From Enoplosus armatus (lineage: Eukaryota > Chordata > Actinopteri > Centrarchiformes > Enoplosidae), in contig NC_092203.1 of the NCBI RefSeq assembly GCF_043641665.1, forward strand, positions 11,353,873 to 11,417,872: DNA of 64,000 nt, in the 5' to 3' direction. Of the stretch, positions 1-13,208 are shown in pieces; within the stretch, counting starts at the first letter, position 1, and every line of letters begins with the position of its first letter. A program made the translations under genes and the position numbers. The notes beneath the pieces were generated by a model, which made no database searches, was not told the DNA's origin, and worked only from the letters and a program-made list of their open reading frames with translations.

Positions 1-1919
1 ATTTTAACGTCTTATGTTTTCTCTCTGCGGTCAGAGCAACGAGCTGGACTTCATAAATCAGACGATACATTTTGTTGGTTTTCCTTTCAAGGTATACAGA
101 TCGACGGGGGTTTCTGTAGGAGCGGTTTAAGCACTAAACCGCTGGCTGCACAAACATTGGACGCGCAGGCTGACAGCATGCGCCTATGCACACCTTTGCG
201 CTGCAAAAAATGTCCTTCTGAAAAGGTCAGTTCGCCTCATGTGGCGTCTAAAAGTCTTGCTTTCTTGAGGTGAGGGAACAGAATCTGCAAAACACAAACT
301 GTCCTCTTGATTCCGATGCAATTAGATTGTTTTGAGGATGTTCTTAAATCTAAATCTATCATTTGCATTTTTACGCACGACGTCTGCATGGAATGGACAT
401 GTCCTTACATGTGGTTTGGAAGGAAAAGTAAACTAAACGTGAGGAATGACACTTCTTGCAGTGTGGCTTCACCCTGAACAGTCGGCCTGTATGCAGCACG
501 GAGCGCCCAGGAAAAAGCGAATAAAAAATAAAGAGGCGAAAAAAAGCTGTATAATTACGGCTTCAACACAAGTGAAGTGGGCTATTTCTGCACATGTGTG
601 CTGCGAAAACAAACAAAAAGTAACACGGAATAGTAAAAGACAAACAGGAGGCTGTCTCCTGCGGCTTGGAGCCCATAAATTGTGCGCAGGTCCGCGCCGT
701 TGACGCGGCTCGGCGCGCGCTGCAAGAAGTGTCCTGCGCCGAGAGTCTGAACGTCGCATTTCCTCAGGTTCAAGGAGCCTGACTTTATCTCTCTAGCCTC
801 TCCTGCAGTTGCACCTTCAGTAGTAAGAAAAGGGACAACATCTGGAGAGAAAGCAGACTCCGGTTTATTTGCACTAAAGACAAAGCGCATTAACTCACCC
901 CTGTTTGCTGACTAAAGACCTTGTCCTGCACATGTTCTCCCTGAAACCCAGCCGAAGTGACTCGCTCCCGCGGACATTTCTTGCAGTGCGCGCAGCGAGG
1001 TGACAGCTCCAGACGGGAGTGCGCGCTTTCATTCCCCACGTGGGTCTGTGGACATAAGCGCTGCAGCTCGGGGAGGAAGCCCGCGGTCACAAGAGCCAGA
1101 TATAAATACTTTATTCCTGGGGAAATTGGGAGTCAAATAAATTCCACCCGGGGCCACATCAATGACGGTGTCGTAAAAAATGTTGACAGTCCAAAAGGCG
1201 ACTGTTAACTCTGGCCAGTCGGGCTAAAAGCGAAAACGGTAAACATCAGTACACGCTTGACCCGGGCTCTAACCAAATACGACTTTTGGCTGTTTTTCCA
1301 CTAAAAAACATGATGTAAAACAGAGGACATAGTGTTTTAATTAAGAGCGACCGCTTTTCCATCCAGTTTTAGACGGGGTAGCCCTCCTTTACGCACGAGC
1401 TGCCCACAGTGAACCTCTGAAAGTTCATGTGGAGCAGAAGAGGAGAGCTCTGATTCAAACTGGTCACCTACACAATCCAGAAGCGAACTCACTGTGTCAA
1501 CAGCTGCAGGGCTTTGAGAATTGACTGAAGAATGACTTGTGCAAACAGGCAGATTCTGTAATCAGTTTCCCAAAGAGCAGCACTGCAAGAACAATCCACC
1601 TTCAGACCATTTTCATTTGGGAAAGAGAGCAGTTCAAATGTGATTTCAATCAAGTGACAGTCGGAAGACTTTTGGTAAAGATGACACTTGTTCCCTTTAA
1701 AAAGCACTAAAATGATGTCTGAAGAGAAATGTGAGTTCAACACAATTTGGTTTGTGAAGACTGATTGTTTTTGCAGTGACGAACCTTGAGTCAACAAGAA
1801 ATGCGGAAAAAGATAACAGTGTCCACGCGTTGAAAGACTGGGCAAAGTGCACCAAGTAATGCACTTAGTAACAAGCAGGTTTAGTGCTGAAAACACCGGT
1901 GGGGGGGGGGGGGGGTTAC
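1..1919. other. ihh intron 1 (partial), no exon seen
   Basis: This stretch lies downstream of hedgehog exon 1 on the minus strand and should be part of its first intron. I looked for the exon 2 product (the rest of the signalling domain) in all frames and did not find it, so exons 2 and 3 must lie beyond the left edge. The short open frames here have no recognisable domain. A run of 15 G at 1901-1915 sits next to the exon 1 donor. Otherwise nothing is supported. Confidence 0.6.
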
Positions 1920-2219
1920 CTGTGTCATCATGCGGTCTGCACCTGTGTTCTCCTCATCCTTGAAGATGATGTCGGGGTTGTAGTTCGGGGTGAGCTCCTT
2001 GAAGCGCTCAGAGTTCCGGGTTATTTTCCCTTCGTATCTCCCGCTGGCCCCTAAAGTCTTCTCGGCCACGTTGGGGCTAAACTGCTTGTAGGCGAGCGGC
2101 GCGAGCTTCCGCGGTGACCGCCTCTTGCCATAGCCTCTACCCGGTCCGCAGCCCTCGCTGACCGGCGAGAGGAGGACGGCGCACCCGGCGAGGCACGTCA
2201 CCAGCGTCGGGAGCAGCAT
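1920..2219 (-). CDS. ihh: Hedgehog ligand exon 1, probably Indian hedgehog (partial gene)
   Basis: Hedgehogs are secreted morphogens that are autocleaved and lipid modified and act through Patched/Smoothened; Ihh directs cartilage and bone growth. The exon encodes 100 residues from ATG at 2219 to the donor after ...ADRMMTQ, the standard hedgehog exon 1 boundary. Residues 1-23 are a signal peptide. Mature Cys24 starts CGPGRGYG, the palmitoylated N terminus. The basic GKRRSPRKL stretch matches the heparin-binding motif, followed by [19 protein letters not shown] and [19 protein letters not shown]. Exon 1 alone does not cleanly separate Ihh from Shh or Dhh. I prefer Ihh because nhej1 is next door, as in mammals. 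Teleosts can carry ihha and ihhb; I cannot say which this is. The gene continues off the left edge. Confidence 0.9.
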
Positions 2220-2990
2220 TCCGCCCCGGGCCGGTATGTAACCCCCCGGCGGGTGGCCAAAATGTCACCGCTGTAATTCTTTTGATGCGTGTCCCCCCGC
2301 GTGGGTTCCCCTGTATAATTTTAGAGTGGAGGTAACGGAGCAGGACTCATTCCCGAGTCCCCAAAAGTGGCCATTCCCGGCGCGTAAAAGTGGCCAGTGC
2401 GCCGCTGGAGACGAGCTGGAAAGACCTGGACCTGTCCTCTGAGCTGCTGACACTCTCCTGTCCCGAGTGCACGCCGAGGCAGGGGCATAAATAGGCGAGG
2501 TGAGTTTATCTTGGCAGGCAGGTTCAAAGCTGTCTCTCTGTGTCGAAGCTGTGAGAAAAGGCCTACAGACAGACACGGAGGCGCGCGGTGCGTAGTCTGG
2601 CTGCGCCTGTTGGGCACGGCGGTCAAAGGGTGTCCCCGCAGCGGTTTCTGCCTCTCGGGTTTGTTCTCAATGCGTCCCTGTGGCGCAGGGCTGTTGGCAG
2701 AAATGGAAATGGAAGAGATCCTACTACAGTACAGATGAGGTGCCGCGGGAGAAGAAGAAGACCGCGCCCTGCTGGACCTGCCCTCTGCTCCGTCCTCTCC
2801 TCCCATCGGGGTGGCACAGGCCCCGCGGCCGCCTTCATCTGTTTATTGTCAGCCAAGAAGACAGACAAACACCGAGCCACGAGACTGTCCGGGCTGGCGC
2901 GCGCTTACTCTGTCCTTTGGACCCTCGTCTTTAAGTTAACGCACGAGCAGAAGCGCAGGTGCGCGCGTTGTGACCTGCGCTCCAAAAGTG
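2220..2990 (-). promoter_or_regulatory. ihh: GC/CpG-rich 5' leader and promoter region of ihh
   Basis: The 750 bases upstream of the hedgehog ATG are markedly GC-rich with many CG dinucleotides, unlike the AT-rich flanks, which fits a CpG-island promoter. The minus strand has a weak TATA-like AATTATACAGG near 2312-2325. Open frames here on both strands have no recognisable domain and look like by-products of high GC. The transcription start cannot be placed by eye. Confidence 0.5.
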
Positions 2991-3094
2991 TCTCACCCCT
3001 CCTCTGTAAGATTTTAGATTCATTACAGAATGACATAACAGTCTGAGCTGTAGGTGAGGAAGCACCGTTTTCCCCCTGTGCAGACGCTTTATAG

Positions 3095-3102
3095 TGACGT
3101 CA
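3095..3102. promoter_or_regulatory. Palindromic CRE (TGACGTCA) upstream of ihh
   Basis: A perfect CREB/ATF consensus palindrome lies about 880 bases upstream of the hedgehog ATG. ATF4 and CREB are known to influence Ihh in growth-plate cartilage in mammals, so the position is plausible. A perfect 8-mer also occurs by chance, so function is inference. Confidence 0.3.
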
Positions 3103-3408
3103 AGGACCCCCCCTCAAAACATTTCAGCTTCTCAATCTAAATGAGTCTAGAGCTCCCCTTTAACAACCCACCGGAGAATGGACGTGAACTTCTGCTACTT
3201 AATGCCTTAAACTGTAGAGGACGCGCTGGAACAGAGAGCAGCGGTGAGACGCAGATGTCCTCAGGCGGAGAAATACCATCTGACTGAAAGCATTCTGGTT
3301 TATTTCTGTTCCTCTCTTTCATTTATCAATTGAACTTCCAGGAATTTGATGAAAATAATGAGTGTAGTGAACATAAATGCAGATTGAAGCTGTTCTAGAG
3401 GCTCTCAC

Positions 3409-3790
3409 GGTTCTAATTTCATGGCAGGAACTTTCCCAGGTGACACGGAACCCTTTGAGGAACTCAGGAACTTGCAACCTGCATTTCCACTGAAAGGAAC
3501 CAGGGTCTAAAAAAGGTCCCCGTTCCTTGGCTTAACTTTCCAATGGTCCAGGAACTATCAGGGAAGGGTCTGCAGTGCTGAACGTGTGTACATTGGAGTT
3601 TCTCAGTCGTAATTACAACTCAGGTGTTGACATAAACAGCATTTACAAGTTGGAAACTGGTAATTACAGTAACTCTTATAGGACATGAACGCAGCATTAC
3701 ATGCAGCGGATATGATGGTTCCTGGGACTAAAGGGTTTTAGTTGAAAAGGGAACTTTTATGAACTTCATGATAGTTTTTCCTGTCACTTG
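3409..3790. repeat. Possible non-autonomous DNA element (MITE-like)
   Basis: The stretch is rich in GGAAC/GTTCC words in both orientations (for example near 3432-3560 and 3718-3760), a composition I associate with teleost hAT-type non-autonomous elements. No terminal inverted repeats or target-site duplication could be fixed by eye. The rest of 2991-5491 holds nothing I can support apart from a GACA run and AT-rich intergenic sequence. Confidence 0.25.
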
Positions 3791-3837
3791 TGAGCCATCT
3801 GTAGATTAATATCACAATATAAAATACTATTATTACT

Positions 3838-3862
3838 AGACAGACAGACAGACAGACAGACA
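3838..3862. repeat. (GACA)n simple repeat
   Basis: Six tandem copies of the tetranucleotide GACA, a microsatellite type common in fish. A shorter run of the same unit occurs at 14451-14467. Confidence 0.85.
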
Positions 3863-5245
3863 GGCCGACGCTCTGAGATCAGCTGTGGATAACGCAGAGG
3901 CTCGCTGCAGTGAATTATGTCGGGTAAAGGTCCGGTTTCACCAGCAGAGACACGACACCCAACACCCAGCTGCTGAGCCCGCTGAGCCCTCTGCTGATGT
4001 CATACCCTCCATCACTGGAGGCCAAACTGGGGTCTGAGGACATCCAGGGGCCTTTCGTAGGGTTTTCAGGGGCCCAAAGCGATATTAGGAATGTTCTATC
4101 ATTTAAGGGATTTCAGGACAAATTGTCTAAAAATGGGGCTCCTCGTTTGACAACAACATGTTGGATGACGTTGACTCAGGTTGAATGATGCTTTATTTCA
4201 TTTCAGTGAAGCTGTAACCTGCAACTCTTACGTTTGGGTTAGGAGCATTACACCAAATCAATCAGACCTCTGGGTGTAGACTAGACGCCCACCTTCGTGA
4301 AATCACTACATCAGAAAACTTGGATTACACATGGATATATTTGCTGTTGGTGCTGTCAAGTGGAAAACTGAAGTCCCTGACCAATCAGAGCCGAAGACTA
4401 ATCTGACTAATCTGATGTGTCCATCTCAGAAAACTACAATATCATGTCATTAGATCTTGGGGGACTTAAGTTATTTCTTAATAATGAGTGAGTGCACCTG
4501 AACACACTTAATTTTCTTTACAATTCTGCAACCTAAATCAGATTTCCCACAATTTCCAGTTATTGACCAGCTTCTTTCCTGGAAATGATTCGGAACACGA
4601 CCAGTAAATCAGCAGGCAAGTAAGGGACTCTGCCTTTCCAGTTAACATGACGCCACTTTACAGAAACGTTTCTCACACACAAACTCTTGAAATCCTGCAG
4701 ACAAACAGTGACTTTTCAACTAAAACTTCAATAGCATTCCCGAGATGCTGCAACACCTTGAGTCAACATCTCACTGTGCTCCGAAAAAGGAGAGGGGCTG
4801 CTCTATCGACCGCCGTCAGCTCATTATTCCCCCTCCGTCGGAGCTCAGGAAGAGAGAAATTACTTCAAAGTGAATCTTTAGACACACACAGATGATTCGG
4901 TGGTTTTCAAACAAAAGGAAAAAGATCTGGATGCTTGCAAACAAAGAGAAAACTACATTATTATTTTCTTGATTCAATTTTAATAAAAGTGACAATGACT
5001 GTTAAAGAAGATCAAATAACAAAAATCCCTCAACACTCGAAAGGCAGAAACATGTTCAGTTTATGGTTGCTTTGAGTTTAAAATCTCAACTTACAAAATG
5101 TCGTCCAATATTTTGACCATTTCCTGCAGTTGATTTTGTTAATAACGGACAAAAACAGCGATCATAATCATATTTACATCTTGAATCGACAGCTTGTTTT
5201 ACTCCCCTAAAACCTCACAAAATCCAGAAGAAACAGGACATTTGG

Positions 5246-5251
5246 TTTATT
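5246..5251 (-). terminator. nhej1: Candidate poly(A) signal for nhej1
   Basis: AATAAA on the minus strand (TTTATT on plus) about 240 bases beyond the nhej1 stop codon. Position fits a 3' end, but other AT-rich hexamers occur nearby, so this is only a candidate. Confidence 0.4.
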
Positions 5252-5444
5252 TAATTACATTTTTAATCTAAAAATCTAAAATCTAAACCCTTATTAAAAC
5301 CAGTTTCAGTGTCTCAAACAATAAAAGCGCCCTTCTTCAAAATTTTTAAAATAAAAAATATGAGATGGTTTTAAAGATGGTGGAGAAATGCTTCAAATGG
5401 AGAAAAAAAAGAAGCACTTTTTCGAATGACGTTCTTAATTGGCA

Positions 5445-5446
<2 letters not shown>

Positions 5447-5477
<31 letters not shown>
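5447..5477. repeat. (TG)n microsatellite in nhej1 3'UTR
   Basis: About 15 TG units starting 15 bases beyond the nhej1 stop codon, so it should be transcribed as a CA repeat in the 3'UTR. Confidence 0.9.
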
Positions 5478-5479
<2 letters not shown>

Positions 5480-5491
5480 TACTGCTCAGGC

Positions 5492-8400
5492 TCATCTGAA
5501 CAGTCCGACTTTCTTCTTCTTTGGTTTGGAGGACGGTCGCTCTGCAGGGTCGGACGTGACCGGTAGAGACTGTAGAGGACGGACATTTGTTTTTAGTATC
5601 TCTTACACTGTTTTTTTATACCAGTATTTATCTTATAATGCTGTTATTATAATGTTATTTATCTCTTATATCTTTTATATGTTTGTAAAATCAGACTTAT
5701 ATAAAATAAGAGGTTCATTAACATTGTTTGAAAAAGGCACTATACAAAATCTATGTTATGTTAAAAGCCATTAAATGTAAAAACAACCACAATATTCCAT
5801 TTTACAGTCAGTGGATGATGATAAAAGGTGAATATGTAATAATCAATCCGTTATATAGAAAGTTTTGTAGATAAAGGCTGATGTCGTCTCCCCGCTGTAC
5901 CTGTTGTACTTTGGGCCTGTCGGCCATCTTGGCTCCAGCGGCGGCCACCTGCCTGTTGTGGTTCTGCTCTCTGGCCTCACCTGCTTCACTGCTGATAGAT
6001 CCACCTGAAGGACGAAGACACAGACGCTCAAATACACTCAAAAAGTGTGAATTAAACATTTCCTGACATTCAAGTAGCCAGCAGGGAGCTTTCTAGACTT
6101 CAAGTCAAACAAACCTAGAGATGAAGTGAGGTCTGGTTCTTCAGCGGACGGCTGGTCCTCCTCAACAGAGCGTTCCTCAGACAGTTTGCGTTTCCGCGTG
6201 TTTCCGTGGGCGACGATGGCTGCGTACAGGTGCTGGAGGTCGGCGTCGAAGCCCAGAGCGTCCTGCTGTTCAGAACGCAGCAGAGGAAGGGCCTGATGGG
6301 AACACAAACAGACAATTTGGGTCTTATTGTCATTTACTTTCCTCCGGAACACAAATGTGTAGAGTTACCACCAAAGTACTCCACCATCTTTCCTTCTACC
6401 CTCTGGGTGGGAATCACTGTTCTTCTTCTTCTTCTTAGTAATTTCATCCCAGATGTTAGACGTGACCTTGATGAGTACTACATTATTATTATTACTGATA
6501 GAAATGAAGGTTGTAATAAACCAGAATGATCCAGAATGACCCTGTATGTTGGTATCAGTCAGTTCCTTGTCTGTGTGTTTTAATACTGCACTAAGTCTGA
6601 CTTTCTTAACTGCATTTACATTTGAGGTTTTAGTCCAGCTGCTCAGTTTTTAATCTTCAATAAAGATGAAACAATCAGGTGCGTGAACTTAAAACATGAA
6701 AGTGTCCTTTTAAGCAGCTTGGTGCTTTGGGTATGTTTGTTTTATGGCCCTGCTGTGGGAGTCACATGTCCGAGGTGTGATGCAGGGTGTGCTGGGGCTG
6801 CGATAAGCCTCTAATCAAAGCTGCATTATTGGCACAGCTGACCGCAGGTAGAGCAGCGAGCAGGAACAACTGAAACACACACACTCCGTCAACCACAAGC
6901 CTGACAGATAAGGGTGCGTGTAAACTCCTGCGACATTATGCAAACGCACGGTCGAAGCGTAGAAAAACACTCGCTATTCACTAAATCCTTCTTTTTTTTT
7001 CTCCCCCAATGGAGAGGACAAACTCTCCAAATTAGCTCCTCAAATATTGACCGGGAGAAATTGGTGGTCTCCTGCTCGCTGTCAGGGCAGAGGGGCTCCT
7101 AAACACACTTTGGTCAGGTTTCGAGGTTTTGCATTGATTTATTTTTGTTATTTGTTTGTTTAAATATCGTAAAAATAAATGTAAATGCTCTGGTGAGGCT
7201 TAGTTCTGCTTTGGGCACAGAGAAACCAATGTGCCGAGACGGAGAGAAAGCAGCAGAAAGCCCACCTTATTCTCTTTTTTTATTCACCTTCCCCTCCTCT
7301 CACTGGCTGCCAGCTCACTTCAGATTATTTGATCAGAAATGTTGAGCTCAATTTGTTGGATCCGACTCCGAAGTGCAAGAATCAACTGTCTTATGTGATC
7401 TACTCTCTACGGAAGCCTATTTGTGCCAGGAAAAGAAATGGATGAAAAGTTGTGTGGTAAAAATAAAAATACTGATGGCGAGTCAGAATGATGAGATAGT
7501 GGGCCCTATTTTAACTGTGCAAGGACAACGACCGGCGCAAAGTGGTAAAGTGGTCTTGGGCTGCAGTGCAAAGAGCAAGTGGAAAATAAATTGGAGGGTG
7601 GTGATTAATAAATACACCAACATACCAAAGTGAATTTCAAGGTCAGGAAAATACCAAAAATAAGGCCCACTAGGTCAAAAATCTGAGACACTAAGTCGAA
7701 GTAATGAGATAGTGAGTTTGAGAGAACATTTTAACTTAACAAATGAAACTCTGAGATACTAAATTATCACCAAATCAAAATGTAGATTTATCACAAGTAT
7801 TTTTTTTAATCTTATTTTTGTTTATGGGCTTCCATACGTATGTATTTTAGGAAAGAAACAAACATGGCCACAGCGGCGAGCGGCTTGTTATCTGCTGCTG
7901 CTGCCCAGAAAGGAAACGCCAGACGAGGAATAAAAAGGTGATTACAGCAGGTCAATAACCTCTCATCTGTTTTGTCGAGCTGAGTAACGTTCCGGAAAGT
8001 TCCACCTTGTTCTTGTAACAGAACAAAGTCCTCCGACAACAGAGGAGACGAGGCAGACGGGAGGAGGAGCGCTCACCTGGAGGCCACACCTCCAAGCTCC
8101 GCCTCCTGCCCCACAGCAAAGCATCATGTGTGGGGAAGGTGATGAGAGGACGTTGGCAGCGTGTTGGTGTTTCTCTATTATTAGCAGGTAAACAGCTCTG
8201 ATTTTAGACGAGTTGCTGCTGCTGCTGTTGTTTTTCAGGTGGGGGTTCTGGTGCCGGAGAGTCTCACACTCACTTTCCCTCATCCTCGTCTCTGCAGCGC
8301 ACCTCATGTTTACTCTCCCTTATTCCTCTCGACCTGGTTTTCTCTCGGTGTGACCTCAGCTTTCCGCCCCGAATCCTGTCGCTTTCCATTTGAACCCCGA

Positions 8401-11400
8401 GGACTCGAGGTCACGTCCTCGGAAAAAAACTGGAGGATGAAACTGCTCAAGGACGAGTGATGTTGGAAGAGAGTTACAAGGTTGAGACAAGACCTGGAGT
8501 GGTAAGATGTGGAGCACACAGCTATAGTTACTGTAATCAGGTGCAACAAACTATTCAAGAGCTCCAACTATAACCAGATCCTGTCCCATCTGTTCAGGCA
8601 CTGATTTGAGCTCCAAGTTGGCCGATTCACAGAGATTCCCTCAGCCTAATTACAAGGTTGAGTTTCAAGAATTAAATTCAGCACACACAAACCAAACCAA
8701 CCTTAACCCTTGGAAAAAAAGCCGCATTTAAGAGTGTTGAAATCCTTTGAGTACCAAGAACTCTAGGCTGCTCAGGTGCGTCAGTAAGTCAGTTAGAAAG
8801 GAGCAAACGTTTGAATCCTCACTCCCACAAGCTGTAGCCCGCTGCAGGCTAGAGGCTCCAGGCTACATTATGCTACGAGCATAACACACTTGAACTAGAG
8901 TTGCATTGTGGGTAATGTTGGCAGGTTTTGATAAAGGAAGACGACTCAAAATAAAAGGAGCAATTCAATGATTTAACATGACTAGAAAACACTGAAGTGA
9001 CGTAAGCAGAAACATGTGAAGCCGAGTAAACAGAAAGGTGATGTCTTCACCGTGTGTTTCAGTACATCAGCCTCTCCCAGGATCCTCTCTGCTCTGACGC
9101 CACCTTCACGCCATTTACCTCTCACCTCTCCTCTGACCTCGTCTGCTGTCCTCATGTCTCCCTTCAGGGTGATGACACACAGAGAGCTGCTAATCTGAGC
9201 CAAAAGGTGCCTGACGTCCCATTAACGGTCACAATAATCAACCACCGCGAGGCAAACAGACTGTTTCTAATTCGGTTTTGTTCGTCATGACAAGAACTGG
9301 TTTAAACTTTGGGTACAATATGTAATAAAGTCACATTTTTTCTGTCCACTAAGTTTTGTCTACTCGTGAAAGAAACAAAACACATTTACTACTAGTTCTA
9401 ACGTGTCCACTCAGGAACTCTTTCAGCCGTTGAGCTCAATTTGCTGTCACTCTTTAAAGCAAAGAAGGAAAATCAGTCAACATACTATAAGATTTTTCTC
9501 TTTTTAATACTTTAATATGATTATTGGTATCGGCCATAAAAATTTCACATCATATCTAAGTTTTGAAAAAAAAAAACCCAAGCCAAAAAAGGATGGTCAT
9601 CTAACATATCACTCAAATATCAATATCAGCTTTAAAATCTCAAACGTTTCTCGTTTGACCTGTGACCTCCTGATACTGAAAATCCATCTTCTGTCAGTAA
9701 TATTTGTTTGTGGCTGGTGAACGCCCCCTGCATCGTGCTGCTGTAACAGGAAGTGTTAAGTGTCACAAATAAAATACAGTATTGCGCCCAGCGTGTTCAC
9801 GTGCCGACAAGCGCTGCAGCCGTGTTTTGTGTTTCTGCTCTCTTGTTGCTCACAGTCTCATGATGTCTTTGCGGGACGCCGCACTTGGCCGGTCCAGGCT
9901 GGGGCTCGGCCCAGCGGCCAGCAGCTGAAGATGGGGAGCAGCCAGGCCACAGAGGGCCTAATTACAGACCCAGACCGGGGACAACCCTGTGGAAACTGTG
10001 CGCAACTGACAGAGGGCACAGGAGGAGGAGGATCTATACTCTATGAAGATGGTTTTGTTTTGTTACTCTTTACAAACAGTTTGTGCTGAAGCTGATGATT
10101 ATTTTCTGCTGAGTCCAAAAACTGTAAACTACACTACATCTCTCAAAAGAACCACAACACAGTCAAATACTATTATTTTTGATAAAGTGGCTCTTCATCA
10201 GGTACAGAATCAGAAACACATCTTTTTAAGTTGCTTCCATTCTGTCACTCTAGACTCATCTTTAAAAGATACTCGTGTTTCTAATATTAACTGGTTGAAA
10301 CCCGAAGATGAGCGAAACTACAAAGACTGTACAAACCACACATAAACAGATGTCTTTGACTGTACGGAAGGAGCTGAGTAAATACATCAGAAACACACTG
10401 GTCAGTAAACACTGAGCTCTGCAGGTAGACAACCAGCACTCTTTACATACATTTGTGCTGAAAAGCCCAAAAAAGGAGGAAAATATATACAGTATATATG
10501 ACTTGATCTGCTGATCAGTATTTAGCCAGGAAGTGAAATATTCTGAGTTCAACATCACTCTCATGCCGATGTGTGCACCCCTCGCTCATATCAACTCCCC
10601 TCTGGAGCCTCGCCTTCTTACCACCCAGGCCCTGAATTCCTCAGGTATGTGCGATAAAGATCAATGAAGAAGATCAATGATTTACTGAGGAGAAGAGTGG
10701 GAGAGACTTAGAAGAAGAGGAGAGGCCACCTTTCCAACCTTCCTCCACTCTCTTCCTTCACTAGCTTCCTTCATTCTCGGTCCCTTAACACTGATTACAG
10801 TGTCACATATGCCATTACAAGATCCACTGACCCCTGAGGGGAAATTCCCAGAATGCTCATTGTTTGCTTCATGTTTTTCATGAAAAAGTTGATGGTGTGT
10901 AATTACTATATTTTAGTAAGACCCTGGAGGAAAAGACAATAAACAGTAAGGATGCAAATACCATTCATTATCTAAGGTTATTTTAGATTAGATTAGTGCA
11001 TTAATAATACAGAAATGCAAATAGATCTTCATATGTGGGTGCAGTCCCTCATCACTTCATTTGTTTTTGCATTGGAAATAGAAATAAATTGTTCGATTTT
11101 TTGCAATCAAGGGGCTTCCAGTTGTGTTTTTGGACTTCCCTTCTTCATTTAACAATCAATATCTGCAGCTGCTCTTCATTCTTCCTGTTCGGCTGCTCAG
11201 AGTCAAAGTGTGTATTTTGGAATCCATCAGACGCTGTGGTGAGTGGATGAAAAAACGTACGTTTCCTGCCCTGCTCTTAACTTAGAGCCTCTGGTTGAAG
11301 CAAACAGATATTAGGATTTGACTCCTCCTGTTGTGCCAGCGCAGGGCTTCACGTGGAGAGCTACGTAGCATTTAAGGATAATTTCTTCACCCGTTTGAGC

Positions 11401-12053
11401 ACATAATCATTACAGGCGTTTTTACTGGAGATGGAAAACTGCACATCTTTACACTGTAAAGAAGAAAGAAATAGTTTCTTATTGATTCTCGTTTTGTTTT
11501 TGAGCAGTTTTAAGCTCACTCAACACAAAACCAGACCAGAAAAACCTTCAATTTAAGCAAGAAAAGCAGGAAATTTGGAGTAAGGAACGCCAAATTTGGA
11601 AGCCAACAACGCAGGAAGGCAACATTTTGGCTCAATTATGTGATTCTGAGCAGCTCAAGTGAGGTGTTTTGGTCAGAAGTGGCCACTAATTGCCAGATGT
11701 CGTTATACTGCAGCGCGGTTGCCGTGGAGCTGTGAAGCCGCCGTCTCATGAAACAGGAAGTGGGCGACGTTCCCAAACGGTGACAATTCAATTCAGAGCT
11801 GACAACTGTGACGCTGCCTGCTGCTGCTGCACAACTCGCTGCGCCGGGAAATACGGAGCATGCGTCACCCTGACACACACACACACACACACACACACGT
11901 ATTTAGACATAAAGATTAAAACAAAAACAGCCTCAGTGACACACACAGCAACACTCAGTTCTGAAAAACCAAAAGCATGCGTCACAGCCTGCTCTGTGTG
12001 GACAAACAGACACTCCCCTCTGTCAGGTCATGAGCTGCTGCTGCTGCTGCTAC

Positions 12054-12096
<43 letters not shown>

Positions 12097-12201
12097 CAAA
12101 TTTAGGTCCTAGGGGAAGCTGATGTGATCCTAAAAGGATTTGAACTTTTTTTTTCATCCTTCAGCTCCATGACCAGCTTTAGCCTGTGCCCAAGTTAAAT
12201 C

Positions 12202-12260
<59 letters not shown>

Positions 12261-13177
12261 CAGTGGGAAGCGCATGCTAATTCCACCCATGTAAATGTTG
12301 ACCTGAGCTGGGTGGGGTGTTTGTGTGGTGGCGGGCTGGGGAGGGGCTTTCATGGAAAGCTGCAGTAGAAAATAAAAGCTCCTGCTCCTGTCATCATCGT
12401 CTCTCTTTCACTGTCCCTCTGCCCTTCACTCCCCTTGGTGTGGGAACGAAGGCCACAAATGGCGCACACACACACACACTCCACTTGTGGAGATGGTGAA
12501 AGAGGGGGTGATGAGGCAGAAGATGTTTTGAAGATATTGGTCTGCTCTGCTCTCTGTTGGCACCAGGAACGTAAATAACTGTGTAAATGTCAAAGAAGTT
12601 CAAGTTCAAGGAAGAAAAACTGAAGCTGAAACTGAAGCCGAAACTGAAGCCGAGTGTGACACATGCAGACTCTGTGTCGTACCCGTGGCTCTGATCTGTC
12701 TAATTGAGCATTTACAGACTCAATTTTAAAAGGAACATTTTGGGAAATAGGCTTATTGGCTTTGATGAATACCACTTTCATGTCTGTGCAGTAAATATGA
12801 AACCTGGTTAGCTTAGCTTAGCATAAAGACTGGAAACAGGGGGAAACAGCTAGCCTGTCTCTATCCAAAGTTAACAAAATGTTGTTGTTAACTGAATTTA
12901 TTCATCGATTATCAAGATTGTTTTCTGTCAATCGACTTATTCATTAATTGACTAATGATTTAAGCGCTCAAATCAGGTACATTTATAACAGATATGTTAA
13001 AATAATCAGACCAGAAATGGCACGAAGACCTGCATGGTGAACGTCGCCGTGGAGACGGACAGACAGAGACACAAACACAAGACGCTACAAACACACACAC
13101 AAGCATAGCAAAGGCCCTGCCCTGATAGATAAATACTACACACACACGCCAAACGCCTTCACCCTTTCTCTGATTCA

Positions 13178-13208
<31 letters not shown>

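Noticed and set aside
2265..3046. Overlapping frames on both strands upstream of ihh
   Set aside because: They come from GC-rich promoter sequence, have no known domain, and overlap each other.
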